The position numbers were made by a program, and so were the translations under genes. Source: Zygnema cylindricum (taxonomy: Eukaryota; Streptophyta; Zygnematophyceae; Zygnematales; Zygnemataceae). From it: a stretch of DNA of 64,000 nucleotides. Below the pieces are notes generated by a model that was not told where the DNA came from, made no database searches, and saw nothing but the letters and a program-made list of their open reading frames with translations. Shown piece after piece: positions 47,922 to 61,454 of this stretch. The first letter of the stretch is position 1; each line of letters starts with the position of its first letter. The stretch is from positions 91,472-155,471 of the forward strand of contig JBBHKE010001840.1 in the NCBI GenBank assembly GCA_037447655.1. The letters run 5' to 3'.

Positions 47922-48864
47922 TACTATATTTATACAAGACCGAGGAAGGTAAAAGTTGCCTTTAAATTCTATCTCCACAAACAACGATTTATGGTCTAGA
48001 GAACCCTTTTCATCCTCTTGTTCCAACTTTTTGTTGATCACATGTGATGAACACTTTAATCATTTGTAATGGCTTACACACTTTTTAGAGTTATGATACG
48101 CATTGAGACGAGCTTTAAAGACATTTGGAAAGAAGAGATCGGGAAAATATGCCTACAAGGACACATGGGAAATTTAAAATCATAATCCTAGCCTTGAATA
48201 CAAGAAACTATTAGTATGTTTGAAATGCTCTTGGATATCCCTAACAAAGCTTTAGCATGCCAACTGACCTTTTAGTGCACTAGGATAAACTGGATGGAGG
48301 ACACAACAATAGAACCATCACGTGTGATTTGTCCAACCTCTTATAACAACATCTCACACAAAAATAACTGTCTCATTTGTTCACTTTCTTTCGAGTATTA
48401 TTTATGGACATAACATGGTCAATTCTCAAATTGATACTATTGACGTCTATATCTTATAAACATGTTACAGAATGTATAAACATCTAATAAACCCCATTTA
48501 CCAAAAATTCCCTTCACTCATGAGCATTTAACTTCACCGTGAAATAATATAAACCGCAAAAAAAAATAATAAGTATGAGGGGTGTTTTTGTGGTGATAAT
48601 TATTTTTTTGATCCAAATAGCATGGACAATTAAGGACTGCAAAAAAGTACTAACATTAAATAAAAGCAAAAGATTATTAGTATTGTTATTTTGTCTTCAA
48701 AGGTGCTTAACAGACTAGGACTAGAGTAGTGTTATTAACGCAAATAGCACAATTCCAAGAGGTTGGTGGCTAGCCCATATCAACCAAAAAACCTTCATTT
48801 CTTTGATAAGAAACAACAAACTATACCAAACAAAAAAATTATACCGATGATTTGAGGTGTTCTC

Positions 48865-49016
48865 CTATTGACCTCGAGAATGCTTTCCAACCCCTGGAGG
48901 ATGTTTTCCAACTCCAGGAGGGTGTTTTCCAACTCTTGGAGGATGTTTCCCAACTCCAAGAGGATGTTTTCCAACACCCGGAGGGTGTTTCCCAACGCCT
49001 GGAGGATGTCGACCTC
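48865..49016 (-). CDS. Gene C last exon: six HPPGVGK repeats
   Basis: Reads GR, then HPPGVGK twice, [21 protein letters not shown] twice, then HSRGQ and a stop. The order of the variant units is the same as in gene A, showing A and C tails are orthologous in register. Confidence 0.85.
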
Positions 49017-51066
49017 CTGTAAGAAATCGTTATCGATTGTTAAAAAAATGAGTAATTTAAGAAATACAAAATGTACAAAAGACAACATCTAAAAAGATAC
49101 GGAGTATAATCCTTGGAGGAGCAATTATCGCCATCTTTCCAAGGTAAAATGACTTGTAAAATGACTTGTTCTATACCAGAATGAAACAAGCTTGTGAATG
49201 AAATGCAATTTCTTGAATGATGATTTGCACCAATTTACTTAATCAAAATGCCCACAAGAAGAGGCAAAGTGCACAAAGAGAATGTAACCATTTTCAAAAA
49301 GAATTTCTTTTGAATGATCACGATAGATAGACCAATGGTATCCTAATAACACACTTTTGGCGAAAAGGATCACAGGTTTTTTTCATGAAGCATTTGAGTT
49401 TGGGCTAATGGCCTATTACATATGGCCGTCTTCGTTTTATTGGCAAATACACGTTGCGTATGATTGGCACCGTAAAAACGCATTCAGCTTATATTTGAAA
49501 CACAACCAAATGACAAACCCACACGATGTATGCTGAGAAACACGCTGGCAGGAGGAATTGTGTACACTCCCCTCGTAATTAGTGTGGACCAAAATAGGTA
49601 TGGACCATGTCTAATTTTAGACATGGATTCTTGGCACCCAGCTAACAAATCTTACGTACCACCACAATTGTTAACCTAAGGTGGCCAAGAGCACCCACAT
49701 AGGCACATAATTTTCATGCGCAATATAGGATAGACCATATATTGCCATCCACAATATAGGTTCTTCTAAAATTGTTTATGGCGATAGAACAATGAATCTA
49801 AAAGGGGTGTCTTAAAACTAGAGTTAGAAGTAAATGAACCGAAAAATTCAAAATCAGTCCGTTCTGTGCCTTTGAATAGCTCCCTCAACAATGACGAAAA
49901 GTCCAAAATTGCGTAGCATGGTAGAAGACACACGAAAGGACATTTTGCAGAAATTTCAGATTTTTCGAGCAAAAATGGACAAGGTTATAGACGTTCAAAG
50001 TGCCTTAACATAAATGTGGACGAAGAATTTCATCAGGTAAAAATTTCATATTTTGGCAGGTACAAAATGTACGAAATAGTTCTAAACAGATATTGATTAT
50101 TGAGAAATTTACTGGAGCTTCAAAGTTTAAACAATAAAAACAAGAACAGTTTTGGCATATACTGGACTTGTATCAGTGTGTGATGTGGCGGAAATCGAGC
50201 CACAAAAAAGTTCTTCCTCACCCTGCAGAAGTGAAACTTCATTTTGCATGAATCGTTAACCTTTTTCTAGTACAATGTGTATAGCTAGTAGTGTTAAAGT
50301 TTTTTTTTTCACTTAAAACATCTTTTCTCCGTACACACTTCTCGGATTTTTGATCTGACGGTAGTGATTGAAAGCCAAGATTCTCACCTTCCAATTGACG
50401 GTCTCCATGTAGAAATCGGACAAGTTTGTATGGAGAAAAGATACTTCAAGTGGCGAAAAAACCCTAATTACGATACACGGTGTACTGCTTGGGGACCTCA
50501 TGATAACACTTGAATTTGCCAACGTCAAAGCATATAATTTTGCATGTAACGACAAAGATCTTGGCTATCCTAGACAAAAAGTTGGACAGCCACGGCTCCT
50601 CGAGTCAACGTTACGTTACAGAGTCTAACTACCAAACCGTAAACGACAAGTATTGTATTTTAGAGTGCTGAGAAGTAGATTGACGTAAAAGAGGAATCAT
50701 TTTTTGGATTTTAGAGGTGCAAAACTTGGAAGTTATTTGAAAAGGCGTATTAATTTTTTTGGACTTCAGTCGGAACGGTCCGTTTCCAACCCTAGAGTTG
50801 AAAGTGAGAATTCGTCATCCCACAAACTAGTTTTAGACACAGGACATGTAAAATATACTTATTGATGCACCAACAACGGAGCGTATTTGATTCATTTCCA
50901 AACTTATATCTCACCAATGGATGTCGTAGTATTATCTTTTGGCTTTTTCGTTCTATAATTACAAAAACGTAAAAGACAAAATTATCGTTCTCAAAATTTT
51001 TGTACAAAGACGACGCATTATAATTTCCAAACCAATTTTCAAAGTGGATATATGTAATACATATAC

Positions 51067-51102
<36 letters not shown>

Positions 51103-51170
51103 TATGTAATACATGTATATAATACATATACATAATATACATACATATATATATGTGTATACATATATAT

Positions 51171-51205
<35 letters not shown>

Positions 51206-54200
51206 CGTATATATATGTATATATATATGTATACATAACATGGTCAATTCTTAACACATATATAAACATACGTCTTTACACATACTTATATTAAAACATG
51301 TACTTATAAATCTGCTTGTCTAAGAAGATCATGACCTCCAGGGGAGCCTAAATCAAGAAAAAAGCACACAACTTATCGTCAATTTCTAAGGAAAACTTGA
51401 TTTTGGCTGATGATTTTTCTTAATTCATAAATTGTGCATCTTTAGGAGCCCCCCTGAGACAATAATTAACTCTAACATTTTTTTTTCTCTTTAGTGGACC
51501 ACTATTTTTGTGTATCATTAAGGTTTTTGTTTTTGAAAGAACTCACTCAATTTCCTTGGCGGTGGGGGTGATACTGAAACCCAAAAACCAAACACATCAA
51601 AGAATCAATGCATAGAGTGAGTTAAAATGTAAACATCGCAAAGCCTCTTGATTCAAATCGAGAACGTCAATACAAAATCAAATTGTAAAAAAAAAATCAT
51701 TTGTACCTCAACTTATTCTTTCCTATGGTCTTTAACTAGCAACGAATGATCTTGAAAAATAGGGAATTTTAGGGTTTTTTGGGTATTCTGACTCTCACAT
51801 GTGAAAGGATAAACGAGTCAGAATCAAAAAGACAAACACGGCTCATTCTGATGACGTTTATTACTAGCTTAGCTACGAAAAAAAAAGTCATTAAATGTTC
51901 CTAACAAATATTATCTATAATTTTATATTAATTAACCTAACTCACCTTTTTGATACTGTTTTTGATTGTTTTTCACAAATATCAATAGAAGAGCCTTGAA
52001 AATACACCTATACTAGGTGTCCTAAATCCAACACCTCAACACTTTGAAAACGGAAAAGGTGCATAGGACAGGTTGATACTCGAGAAGTCACTTAAAAAGG
52101 TTACCCAGAAAAATAAAAATAAAATATGGGAATACCTATGACATTTACTACTATCCTTAATTAAAAACTTCACATAGAGGAAATATTACTTCGCAAAATC
52201 GGGTAATTGGTAAAGAGAGCAAGAGGAACTTCACATCTATTGTGGTTTTTAAACTCGCTTCTCACTTTTCACAAGAATATAGACTTTTTGATTTCATACC
52301 AATAATACCAGCTTACCATTTATCGAGGTAGGAGGGTGGTGCCTCCATTGAAACCCAACCCAAAATTGTCGAGTTCTAGCCCATCACTTTCCTATGTTTT
52401 TCGCTACTATAATTAGAAGAAGATAAAATATACACCCATACGCAGTTTTCTAGCTTTTAAGTCACAAAAAAGAAACATGGTAAAAATAACATTTGATGTA
52501 CAAAACAAGATTCAATTTTAGCAATCCCTTTCCGTAAAACCCTAGAAATATTGTAGCTGACCAAGACATAAATATAATTCATAAATCAAAGAAACTAATG
52601 ACTATTAATAATAAAAAAAAAGACAACGTACTAGTAGCTTCCAGAGAATACAAAGATAACTGGGAGGGAAAGTGATGTCCCAAAGTGAAGATCAGTAAAC
52701 ATTGAGATAACCGGAAAAAATGAGAAACAACTGGCTAGACTTTTACTAGAGTGCCTGGAAGAGAACAAACATTCATTTGACATTTCATCCCCACAAAATT
52801 CTAAAAGAAACATGAAAAGAAATTGATTCGGTGTAGCGTCATTGTCTACATACCTGATTTCACGGGACAAGATTTAATATAGAAGTAGCTAAAGAAGGAA
52901 ACGCCGTATTCCTCAAAGAGGTCGTAATTTACAGGTGATTTCAAACAATAACAGTCTTGGTCGAGTACATATTTGTTGTCACCAATAACAAATCCTTCCG
53001 GGTATGCTTTGCAAACTTTTTCACAAACTATCGCTCCCACAGGCCAAGCATCAAACACGTCTGTGATGTTAAGGACTACCCTACTATCTCCCGAACTCTT
53101 TTCATAATAGAAGTATCCGCTCGGATTTGAGCTGTTAAATGCAAGTGGACAACCTGAAAAAGTAAAAAAAAAAGGTTACAATGATGGGGTGCTTGACTAG
53201 TATCCGAATAAAAAAATGAATCATTTTAATACTAACATTAGCCTATGAAAGAAAACATAATTGTTTTTGACATATTATGATGATAAGTTTCGGATGATGC
53301 AATAATGATGCAATGAAACTGATGCTTAAATTTGCGCCAATATAAAGCTTCATGGTTTATATAGAGTTTGACTGTTTTAGTCTAACCCCAAATTTTCACG
53401 TTACAATTTAAGACAACACTGATGTATACACATTATGATTAGAGTGGAAAAGCATAGAAGATTTTTTCTATTTTTACTTTTCATCGGTAAGCATAATCGC
53501 AAAATTACTAACCGGAAGGTTTGGCCGGTGGAGGTGGACCTGGACATCAAAATCCCCAGACTTCCGAGGGTCAGTAATTTTCTCAATTCTTTTCTGTTTG
53601 AGAGCATTATTGATGGTAAAATTCCCAATTGGCTACTAATTTTTTAAATTATTGTCAACTGTGTTGATGAAGTTGTCTTGACAAAAAAATGAAATTGTAG
53701 TCTTTCCTAGCCGCACTAACATTTACCGTTAAAGACACTTTTAGAGTTATGCAAACAGAAAAATGAAAATCTAACAACAAACCTGAAAAATTGAAAAAAA
53801 GGGGCACAACAATTCATCTCTATTTTATATGTTTTTTTTTCTATCAAGTCTACCAATCATTTATTATACGAAACAAAAAATTAGTCAGATGGGTAATGTT
53901 GAGCCAGGTGTTTTTGTAAAGAACAGGAAAAACAAAAAAAAGTCCAAACTAAAATGAACCAACCAACTCGTAACATAGAATATTATGATTATTATCCACA
54001 TTTTTCCTTTTTCTACAGGGTGAAGAATTGCGACTCACGTGATGGAGGAGGTACTGGAATTCCAAAATCGTTTACGGAACAACCAAAATGATGACAAAAA
54101 AAAACAAGTGAGAACACCAGTTTAACAACCCATTAGTATTTGAAACCAGAATAATCACGCTATAGAGGAATTTTGGAGGACAAATCCATTTACTTTAAGA

Positions 54201-56527
54201 AATACGTTTGGTGAAAACTGAAAGTCATCATTCTTGTGGTCTGTTATGCCAAAACTGAAAAAAGGACAAAAAATTGTTCGACGACTGAAAAACAACTCTT
54301 TCTTGCAAATTTCATCAATTTTCAAACCACAGAGGGCATTTGAACTGAAAATGTTTCTGACTGTTTACATTTTTTTTCCGTAAAACGCACCTTTGGCAGG
54401 CGGAACTGCAATTTCAAAACCCAAAACCCAAAACATACCCATCACAAAAGTACATCAGTTTTTTACGCATACAAAGTTTACAACCATTTAATATACCCAT
54501 CACAAAAGCAAAACAAGTGTGAATATAGAAAGTATACAACAATTTAAAAACAAATTAAAAATACCCTCTCCCTTACAACAAGATGGAAAGAGCAAGCTTC
54601 AAAAAAAAAATACCATATACAGGACATATGGCCACTAACTTTTTCTTAGTTTCTAACCTCTAGCGTCAGATTTATCATTGTACTTCTATAATTTTAATAT
54701 TGGTCTTTCACTAGAATGCCTTTATGTTTTAAAAGCCCACATAACTCTCTCCTTATGTCAATACCTGCATATTTAGGACATATTTTGCTGAATAACTCCA
54801 CATTGACTTGTTCGTATGCCACTGAATAATCTGGGGCGCTTGTAAGACAGAAACATTTTGTGCCGCTAGTAATATAAGGAAACCGTCGAAGATAGAACCC
54901 AAATTCAGTATTGTTGCAAAGTTTGGCGCAAATCGCATATGCCCCATTCTCCTCCAAAGGATCAATTAACCCACCAAGTTTTGCTGGGGTCGGTGTCGGA
55001 TACCACGTGTCAAATGCATAATAACCAGGAACATCGGTGCTGTTGGGTTTTACTAGACAGGCTGCGAATTAACGGAAAAAGATAGTACAGTATTATGTCA
55101 ATATGGACTGAAGTTTCCATCAAGAACATCAAAGCGTACACCGTGAATTGCTTCAAGTGTTGACAGAACTACTTTGGCACTGAAATAGCATCAATGATAG
55201 TAAAATTTTCCGTTAGTGACACTAATTACGTAAGAAATCGGAGTGTCCAGGTCACACGTACTTCAATTAGAATTCAAAACATCAAATCAAACACCATGGT
55301 GGTTATTCTTTTTACACTAGTAGCGATCACGGTATCATGGATCATAAGAGAAGGCTTTTCATATATACATATTCTTTAAGTGACTACAAATTCAGTGTTT
55401 AAACTTGCCAATAAAATGTTGCTACAAGTCTGATGACAACAAACAGCTTCCAGAAGATCAGAATGGTACTGACAAACAATCAAGTGAACAATAAAAAAAT
55501 AAACCTTTTTCGGTTAGCAAATAAAATTCAAAGCATTGTAAAGGTAAGCGACGAATGAAGGGAAATATCATGCAAGGTGTTGTTGTTTATCATGCAAAAA
55601 TGCACGATTTTTTGTATTTTAGAGCACATTTTTCGGAAAGCAAATAGAGTATGAACATAATTGTTTGAAACCTCCCTTCGAATAAGTTGTGTCTTACCTT
55701 ATGCTTTGCACAAAGGTAATTCACCAAATTTAGTTTGAAATGACATTAATGTTGGACATGTTTCGATCATGGACTTTTTAAGCATCATGCATTAGACCCA
55801 GCATAACAGAAATAAATCGGCGTACATCTGGAAATTGGACATTGGAATTTTTACATTGGAAATTGGACATTGGAAATTGCAAATTGGACATTGGAAATTG
55901 GACAATGCACATTGTAAATTGGACATTGGAAATTGGACATTAGAAATTGGACATTGGACATTGCACATTGGAAGATTTACATTGGAAATTGGACATTGGA
56001 AATTGGAAATTGGACATTGGAAATTGGACATTGGACAATGCACATTGGAAATTGGACATTGGAGAGCACATTGCACATCGTATATCGCACATTCACATTC
56101 TTCATTGTGTTTGTCAATGCAGTATTGCAAATATGAAAATTAAATAAAAGAAGAAACATGATAAATAATCAATGAAGAAGTAGCAGTCCTTACTTGGAAC
56201 TGGTGGGCATACGACCGTACCAACAGGTTGTACGGATATCGATGATTATGCAAAATAAAACATAACAGTTTCCCTTTCAGATAATATCAAAGTTGTATGC
56301 CGATGAAAAAAGGAATGTTACATGAATTAAAAAAAAAAAAAAAAAAACAGCATTTTCGACTGAAGCAGAAAACGCGAAATAAATAAAGCGAGGTCAAAGA
56401 TTAAAAGAAAAGTCAAACCAGTGAAAGCTTCTAGCCAAAAGAGCCGCCATCTTCACTCACCTGCAGCTGAAATTTTGTACAAAATGGCAAAAAATAGAGT
56501 GATTTGCAGCCATCGCATGGCCATCAT
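48865..56527 (-). CDS. Gene C: WSC-like two-domain secreted protein, 6-repeat tail
   Basis: Minus-strand exons in order: 56527-56461, 56199-56194 (6 nt, tentative), 55061-54765, 54405-54391, 54053-54039, 53539-53513, 53153-52854, 52800-52747, 51573-51547, 49016-48865. They join in phase to 960 nt, 319 aa. Signal peptide and both six-Cys domains are intact (domain 1: ICAKLC, CFCLTS, ICPK; domain 2: VCEKVC, CYCLKS, SCPVK). Domain 1 is one codon shorter than in A and B. The 54-nt exon ([11 protein letters not shown]) is intact. Hinges read [18 protein letters not shown] and SPPPPRKL. All splice sites are GT-AG. The exon order is the same as in gene A. Ligand and pathway are unknown. Confidence 0.8.
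50273..50482. mobile_element. TA-MITE 11, in last intron of gene C
   Basis: 210 bp, TA on both sides, right end CGATACACGGTG, AAAACATC/GATACTTC interior of the 27177 subfamily. Confidence 0.8.
51060..51240. repeat. (TA)n-rich microsatellite
   Basis: Interrupted TA array with TACATA variants in the last intron of gene C. The long Tyr/Ile-rich open frames over it are artefacts. The matching gene A intron has ATGTATGTATG-type DNA near 26850-26910. Confidence 0.95.
55829..56065. repeat. Heptanucleotide minisatellite in gene C intron
   Basis: ATTGGAA/ATTGGAC units, identical to the right part of the array at 39063-39300. Confidence 0.9.
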
Positions 56528-56997
56528 TGCAGCAGACTTGAAAAAAAAATGCTCGACGGCTCAAATGTAAGCTTTCGTGAAGGGGAGGTATTATCCACAC
56601 GGGACCATTTTCGCGACAGTCCTGACAATGGTCTACGTGGCTTGAGAATACAGGTCGCTTTTTAGTTGTCGTAAGCGCAGGACTTCCTTAAAATTGTCTA
56701 CGTCGCCAGAAAATACGTAGGTTCATTTTGTACTTGTTCAGGGTCTATCCATGTGCGCACACTTGGTTTTTTGTCGTTTTGTACAATGTATTTATAGATT
56801 AACCTACCGTATCAATTACAGTATTTGAACCGCCTTTGGCGGTTCAAAAACATTTCCTTCTGCCCGGTTATTTGGGCAAAGTGCCAATCATTTTTTGACG
56901 AACTGAACAAAGCGAAAAAATATATTTCTTGTCATTTGAACAATGTTTAGGCATGTGAACAGGGAGTACATCATGCAGTACAAACATATTACGTTAA
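56528..56997 (-). promoter_or_regulatory. Promoter and 5' UTR of gene C
   Basis: Copy of the gene B promoter at an offset of 16767 bp: TATAAATA at 56789-56796 (reverse strand), palindrome at 56825-56847. Confidence 0.65.
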
Positions 56998-57011
56998 GTA
57001 CGAATAAGCTA

Positions 57012-57226
57012 CACCGTCGATCGTATTTAGCTTGTATGTTTTTTTTGTCTCTTAAAACATCTATTCTCCAAACACATTTGTCCATTTTTCATTTTAAGAC
57101 CGTCATTCGAAAGCTGAGAATACAACCTTTCAATCGCAACCGTCAAATACACAATCCGACATGTATGTACAGTGAAAAGGTGTTTTAAGAGAAAAAAAAC
57201 ATACACGCTAAATACGATCGACGGTG
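57012..57226. mobile_element. TA-MITE 12 (duplicate of MITE 6)
   Basis: Same as 40245-40459 at offset 16767. Confidence 0.85.
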
Positions 57227-57233
57227 TACAGTA

Positions 57234-57785
57234 CACCGTCGATCGTATTTAGCGTGTTGAACACTAATTCGGCGCCCCTAAATTTTGAGGGTTTTACCTA
57301 AAATAGGGTAAAGGATACTATTTTTTCATGTACGCTAATCACGAGAAGAACAATTAGTGTACACCATTTTAACTTATGTATTTTTTTATTAGTGTGGAGT
57401 ACGGAACATGTCGGTGCTTATAAAAATGTACTTTTTAATTAAACAAGTACGGATAAATAAGATACAACCACAATTCGGTGAACTATTTTAAAGATTTCAT
57501 AATTTACCTGTTTTAGTGTACATTTATTTGTCGCGTAACCGAAATTAGAGTTAGGAATTAATTAGAGTGAAAGTATGCGACATTGTACGAATTGTCAAAA
57601 TTTGTACTTTTACCTATATTGCTGTGAATATCCTCTGGACAAATCAGCTATACCCATATTGGCGTTCATTGAAAAATTAGTGTATAACTTCTTTTTCGAA
57701 ATTTTTCTAAGTCAAAATTAGTGTACATGACACTAAATTATTCAACACACTAATAATTTCTACACTCTAAATACGATCGACGGTG
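57234..57785. mobile_element. TA-MITE 13 (duplicate of MITE 7)
   Basis: Same length as 40467-41018. The last ~150 bp carries many more differences than the rest. Confidence 0.85.
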
Positions 57786-58479
57786 TACCGTACATTTAGT
57801 ACCATAGTTCAAAAGTAGGCGTTTTTATGGTAGGCCTTTGGTAGGCGCACAAAACTTGGCACTAAACACAAGTAGAGTAGGCATATTGTATGGGTGTGCG
57901 TTGAGGACACTCTTGTACCATCGTACGAATTTAACGTATGATCATAGTACAGCGCACGCCGCCGGACGAAATATTTTAGCGAATTGACACGGCGTAGGAT
58001 GACATTCTGTGGGAAAGAAAACCCGAAAAAAAAGCGAGGGCAACGTTGGTTAGTCAATTTGAGGCTTTATTTAGTGTCGCCTTAAAAATTGCAGACAGTA
58101 AGATGACAGATAGTCCTATCGTAAGTTGTGTTATGAGATTTTCATGTGATCTTCTTAAGATCGCTACTTTGATCTGCGACTGTCCAATCTTCCAAATCTG
58201 ACGGTTTAAATTAAAAATACCTCAAAACTCACAGAACTTTTTTTTTTGTCCGAATGTTTTTCAAATTTTAGACATGACGTTTAATTCTCTACCGATTGAT
58301 GTGCATCTCAAGCCTGTTACTTTTTTTTTCATTTTTCGAGCAATACAATATGGGTCTTAAGGCCATATTGTATGTTTTACATAAAATAGGCATATTGTAT
58401 GGGCCTACATTCACCTACTTTTAAACTTTGTTTAGTATACACCAGAAACAACAGTATAGTACAGTACTGTGTTGTACAG
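57786..58479. other. Intergenic repeats, no gene seen
   Basis: Contains the inverted single unit of the 94-bp repeat (58110-58210), the leader repeat (58202-58317) and the CATACAATATG inverted pair. It replaces the ~1.45 kb found between the two duplicated blocks at the B locus. Confidence 0.55.
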
Positions 58480-58481
58480 TA

Positions 58482-59098
58482 CACCGCAAATCGTAATTAA
58501 AGTAATGAAAAAATTATAGTAAAAAAAACCAGAAAAAAAAAGTAATGATCGCTAATTTATGTGATAGAGGTTTTCAACTATGAAGTTTACTCTAATTTAT
58601 TTAAGTATTCTATATTGGGTTATGTCGGCGATAATTATGTGCGCGATAGTTATGAACACTAAATTACGTAGATGTAAAAAATATGTCAGTCCGTATAGTA
58701 TTGACGTCATTATGACACTAGTACTATTTGTCGCACTGAATGTCAGTTAATGTTCACAGTGACGACGATGCTGTCGACGGACGAGAGTTATGCGAACGAC
58801 TTTTTTTTGATGTGATTGAGTTTTTGTTTAGTGCGATTTCACGTGCGAGTGCGATTCTATTAAATCATTATTTGTACCTTTTACTTATAAATGCACACTT
58901 TTGCACGGTCAGACGTCGTCCGTACTCCACACTCCACACTATTTAAAAATAACCTATATTATAATTTTTTACGCTAATTAAACCTCACCTGAATTAGAAT
59001 TATGAAAAAATTAGAATCGATTACTCTATTTGATGTGATAGAGTCGAAATTTCGAGCGACCGAATTAGAGTAATTTACTCTAACTACGATTCGCCGTG
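58482..59098. mobile_element. TA-MITE 14 (duplicate of MITE 8)
   Basis: Same as 42476-43095 at offset about 16003, with a few-base indel near 58530. Confidence 0.85.
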
Positions 59099-60050
59099 TA
59101 GTGAAACATAAACTAAATAATTTTGGATAGTACGTTATAGTACCCTCTGTACGAGTCATTAAGTAGTACAGATATCAGGTGGTACAGATATTATCTCCGC
59201 TTGATTCTCCAGGGTTATGGGCATAGACTTCTACCTCCGGTAGTACATATATTACCTCCGGTGTTTCAGATATTACCTCCGCCGGTACAAGTATTGCGTT
59301 CAGACTTTGCATTCGAAGATTCTTTCAAGATTTTAAGCATCGAATATTAACCTACGTGTTACCAGAATGAGCCACGCAAAAAAAAAAGTGGTTTACGGGC
59401 AAGACCTAATGGAAGACACGGCCTTCAGCAAACGTATCCGTACAATTACTGGAACCCAAAGTACACACAAAATAAAACGAAGAGAAAAATAATGCCAGAA
59501 ACATGTACGAACTACAGGAATGTGCTGTACCTTCCTGTACAAAATCAACGGTCCAGTAAATCATAACCGAAATCGTTTCTTTTTTAATGAGCCGCATTTA
59601 CTAAATTTGGCCATTTGAACAACTTGGTTTGGATTTTTTTTTCAATTGACCTTTTCTTATAACCGTTTATTGTACTTTTCAGGAAACATTTTTTTACGGT
59701 TCCAACAATTTACTCCGCATTAAAATTTGTACACTTCTGTGCATTAAAATTGCTATTTGTCGCCTTAAAAAAGAGATCCATGCAGATTTCTTTGGCTATA
59801 TTGTAAAAGCTTTGCGCGAGCATTTTGTCTTCATTTGCGTCACTTAGATTCGCAATTCTGTACGGCCAAATGAACCTTAGGACCAAGAATTTCAGCGAAA
59901 ATTTCCATCGGGTAGTATTTGAATGTGTTGCGCTGTCGGACGCTTAAGCCTTAAAGCCAAGCGTCCCTCGGGAAATGTTAACAGTTTTTTGAGAAGATTA
60001 AACGTTTTTTATTACGTTTTCCTAAAAGCTACACCGTGAATCGTTATTAC

Positions 60051-60197
60051 TAGTGTTGGGTATCGAGGACCAATTGCCGATATTCAAAATATATCGACTT
60101 GCAGGTAACCGATAATCGATATATCGCTTCGATATATCGAATTACAATTTATCGCGATATATCGCCGATATATCGTATCGTCAATATATCGAAGCTA

Positions 60198-60280
<83 letters not shown>

Positions 60281-60935
60281 ACAGGTTTTCAAAGTCTCGT
60301 GACTTCGGACAAAGTGACTGTAAAATCTTTGCCGGAAAGAAATACGTCTTTTTCCTGAAAGTCAGCGGAGTGAAGAGATCTCTGAGGTACATTGACGAGG
60401 TACACTTGTGAAGTACACGTACGTCATACGCAAGTACGATTTTCCAGACGAAAAAGGTCGGTTTCGAGATATTCAATGATTTTTGAGATTTGGCTGTCAC
60501 CTTACGTGGAACCACTCATATCAAAACAGGTATGTAAAACTTATTTACAAAAGATACGCGATGTACCCGAGGCCTCTGTAATACAAAAATTTTGCTGTCC
60601 GAACTACTACTGAGAGCTCCTCGTGCAACCATACCCCAAATAATTAATCATTAGAATTTCAAAATTAGTACTTTTTTGTCGGTTACATTTTGCGGCGTCT
60701 ACCTTTAAGTCACGGAACGAAAATCACGGCGTACGTGGCGTATTAGACAATTTGACCTTTTCGCTAAAATAACATATTATATAAAAATATAAAAATATTA
60801 AATTTAATAAATACTATATATCGCGATGATTTATGTTGGTCTCGGTACGATATATCGAGGATCCTCCTCGATCGATATTCGATATATCGAATATCGAGAT
60901 TATCGCGATATGAATTTACCCGATACCCAACACTA
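60051..60935. mobile_element. hAT-like non-autonomous element
   Basis: Perfect 15-bp terminal inverted repeats TAGTGTTGGGTATCG and CGATACCCAACACTA. The 8-bp target duplication GTTATTAC is at 60043-60050 and 61457-61464. TAGNG ends and an 8-bp duplication are hAT hallmarks. Subterminal regions are dense in CGATATATCG-type palindromes. A (TA)n run fills 60199-60279. No hAT transposase was recognised. Confidence 0.85.
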
Positions 60936-61454
60936 CACCGTGAATCGCTATTAGCGTGTTGGTCGCTAATTGAGGTACCCTGTTTTTTTGGGCAAATTCT
61001 CAAATAGAATTAGACATTCTAAATGTTCCTACACGTTATTTGAGGTGTTCCATAAAATAGGATTCATGACTCTAATATAGTGCCATCGTAAATAGTGTGG
61101 TGTACGGTCTGTCAGAGACGTACTTTTTTCTACTTTTTCAACTAGAAAAGTACAGAAAAGATATTCACGTTGTCAAGGAGTCGCGCTAACATGTAATTGC
61201 GTAAATATTTTCCGGCATTCGCGGATGTCAAAAAAACGCGACGGCGTACGATTTGAACAATTTCGTACATGCACATATTTTAGTGTGGAGATATTCTGCA
61301 CCGAAAATTTTTACAAAGCAGTTTGCAAATTAGAGTATACGAAAAATTAGAATAAAAATTATTTCCAAAAAAAACGACATTCCCAATTAGCGTAAATAAC
61401 GCTAATTGTTTCATTACGCTATCTATTTCATTACGCTAATAGCGATTCACGGTG
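60936..61454 (+). mobile_element. TA-MITE 16, inserted in the end of the hAT-like element
   Basis: 519 bp, ends CACCGTGAATCGCTATTAG and its exact inverse, TA at 60934-60935 and 61455-61456. The TA target is the last two bases of the hAT-like right terminus. Confidence 0.9.

Noticed and set aside
50792-51247. 151-codon Tyr/Ile-rich frame
   Set aside because: Produced by (TA)n microsatellite DNA.
60195-60515. 106-codon minus-strand frame
   Set aside because: A third of it is (TA)n translation; it lies in a non-autonomous hAT-like element and shows no transposase motif.
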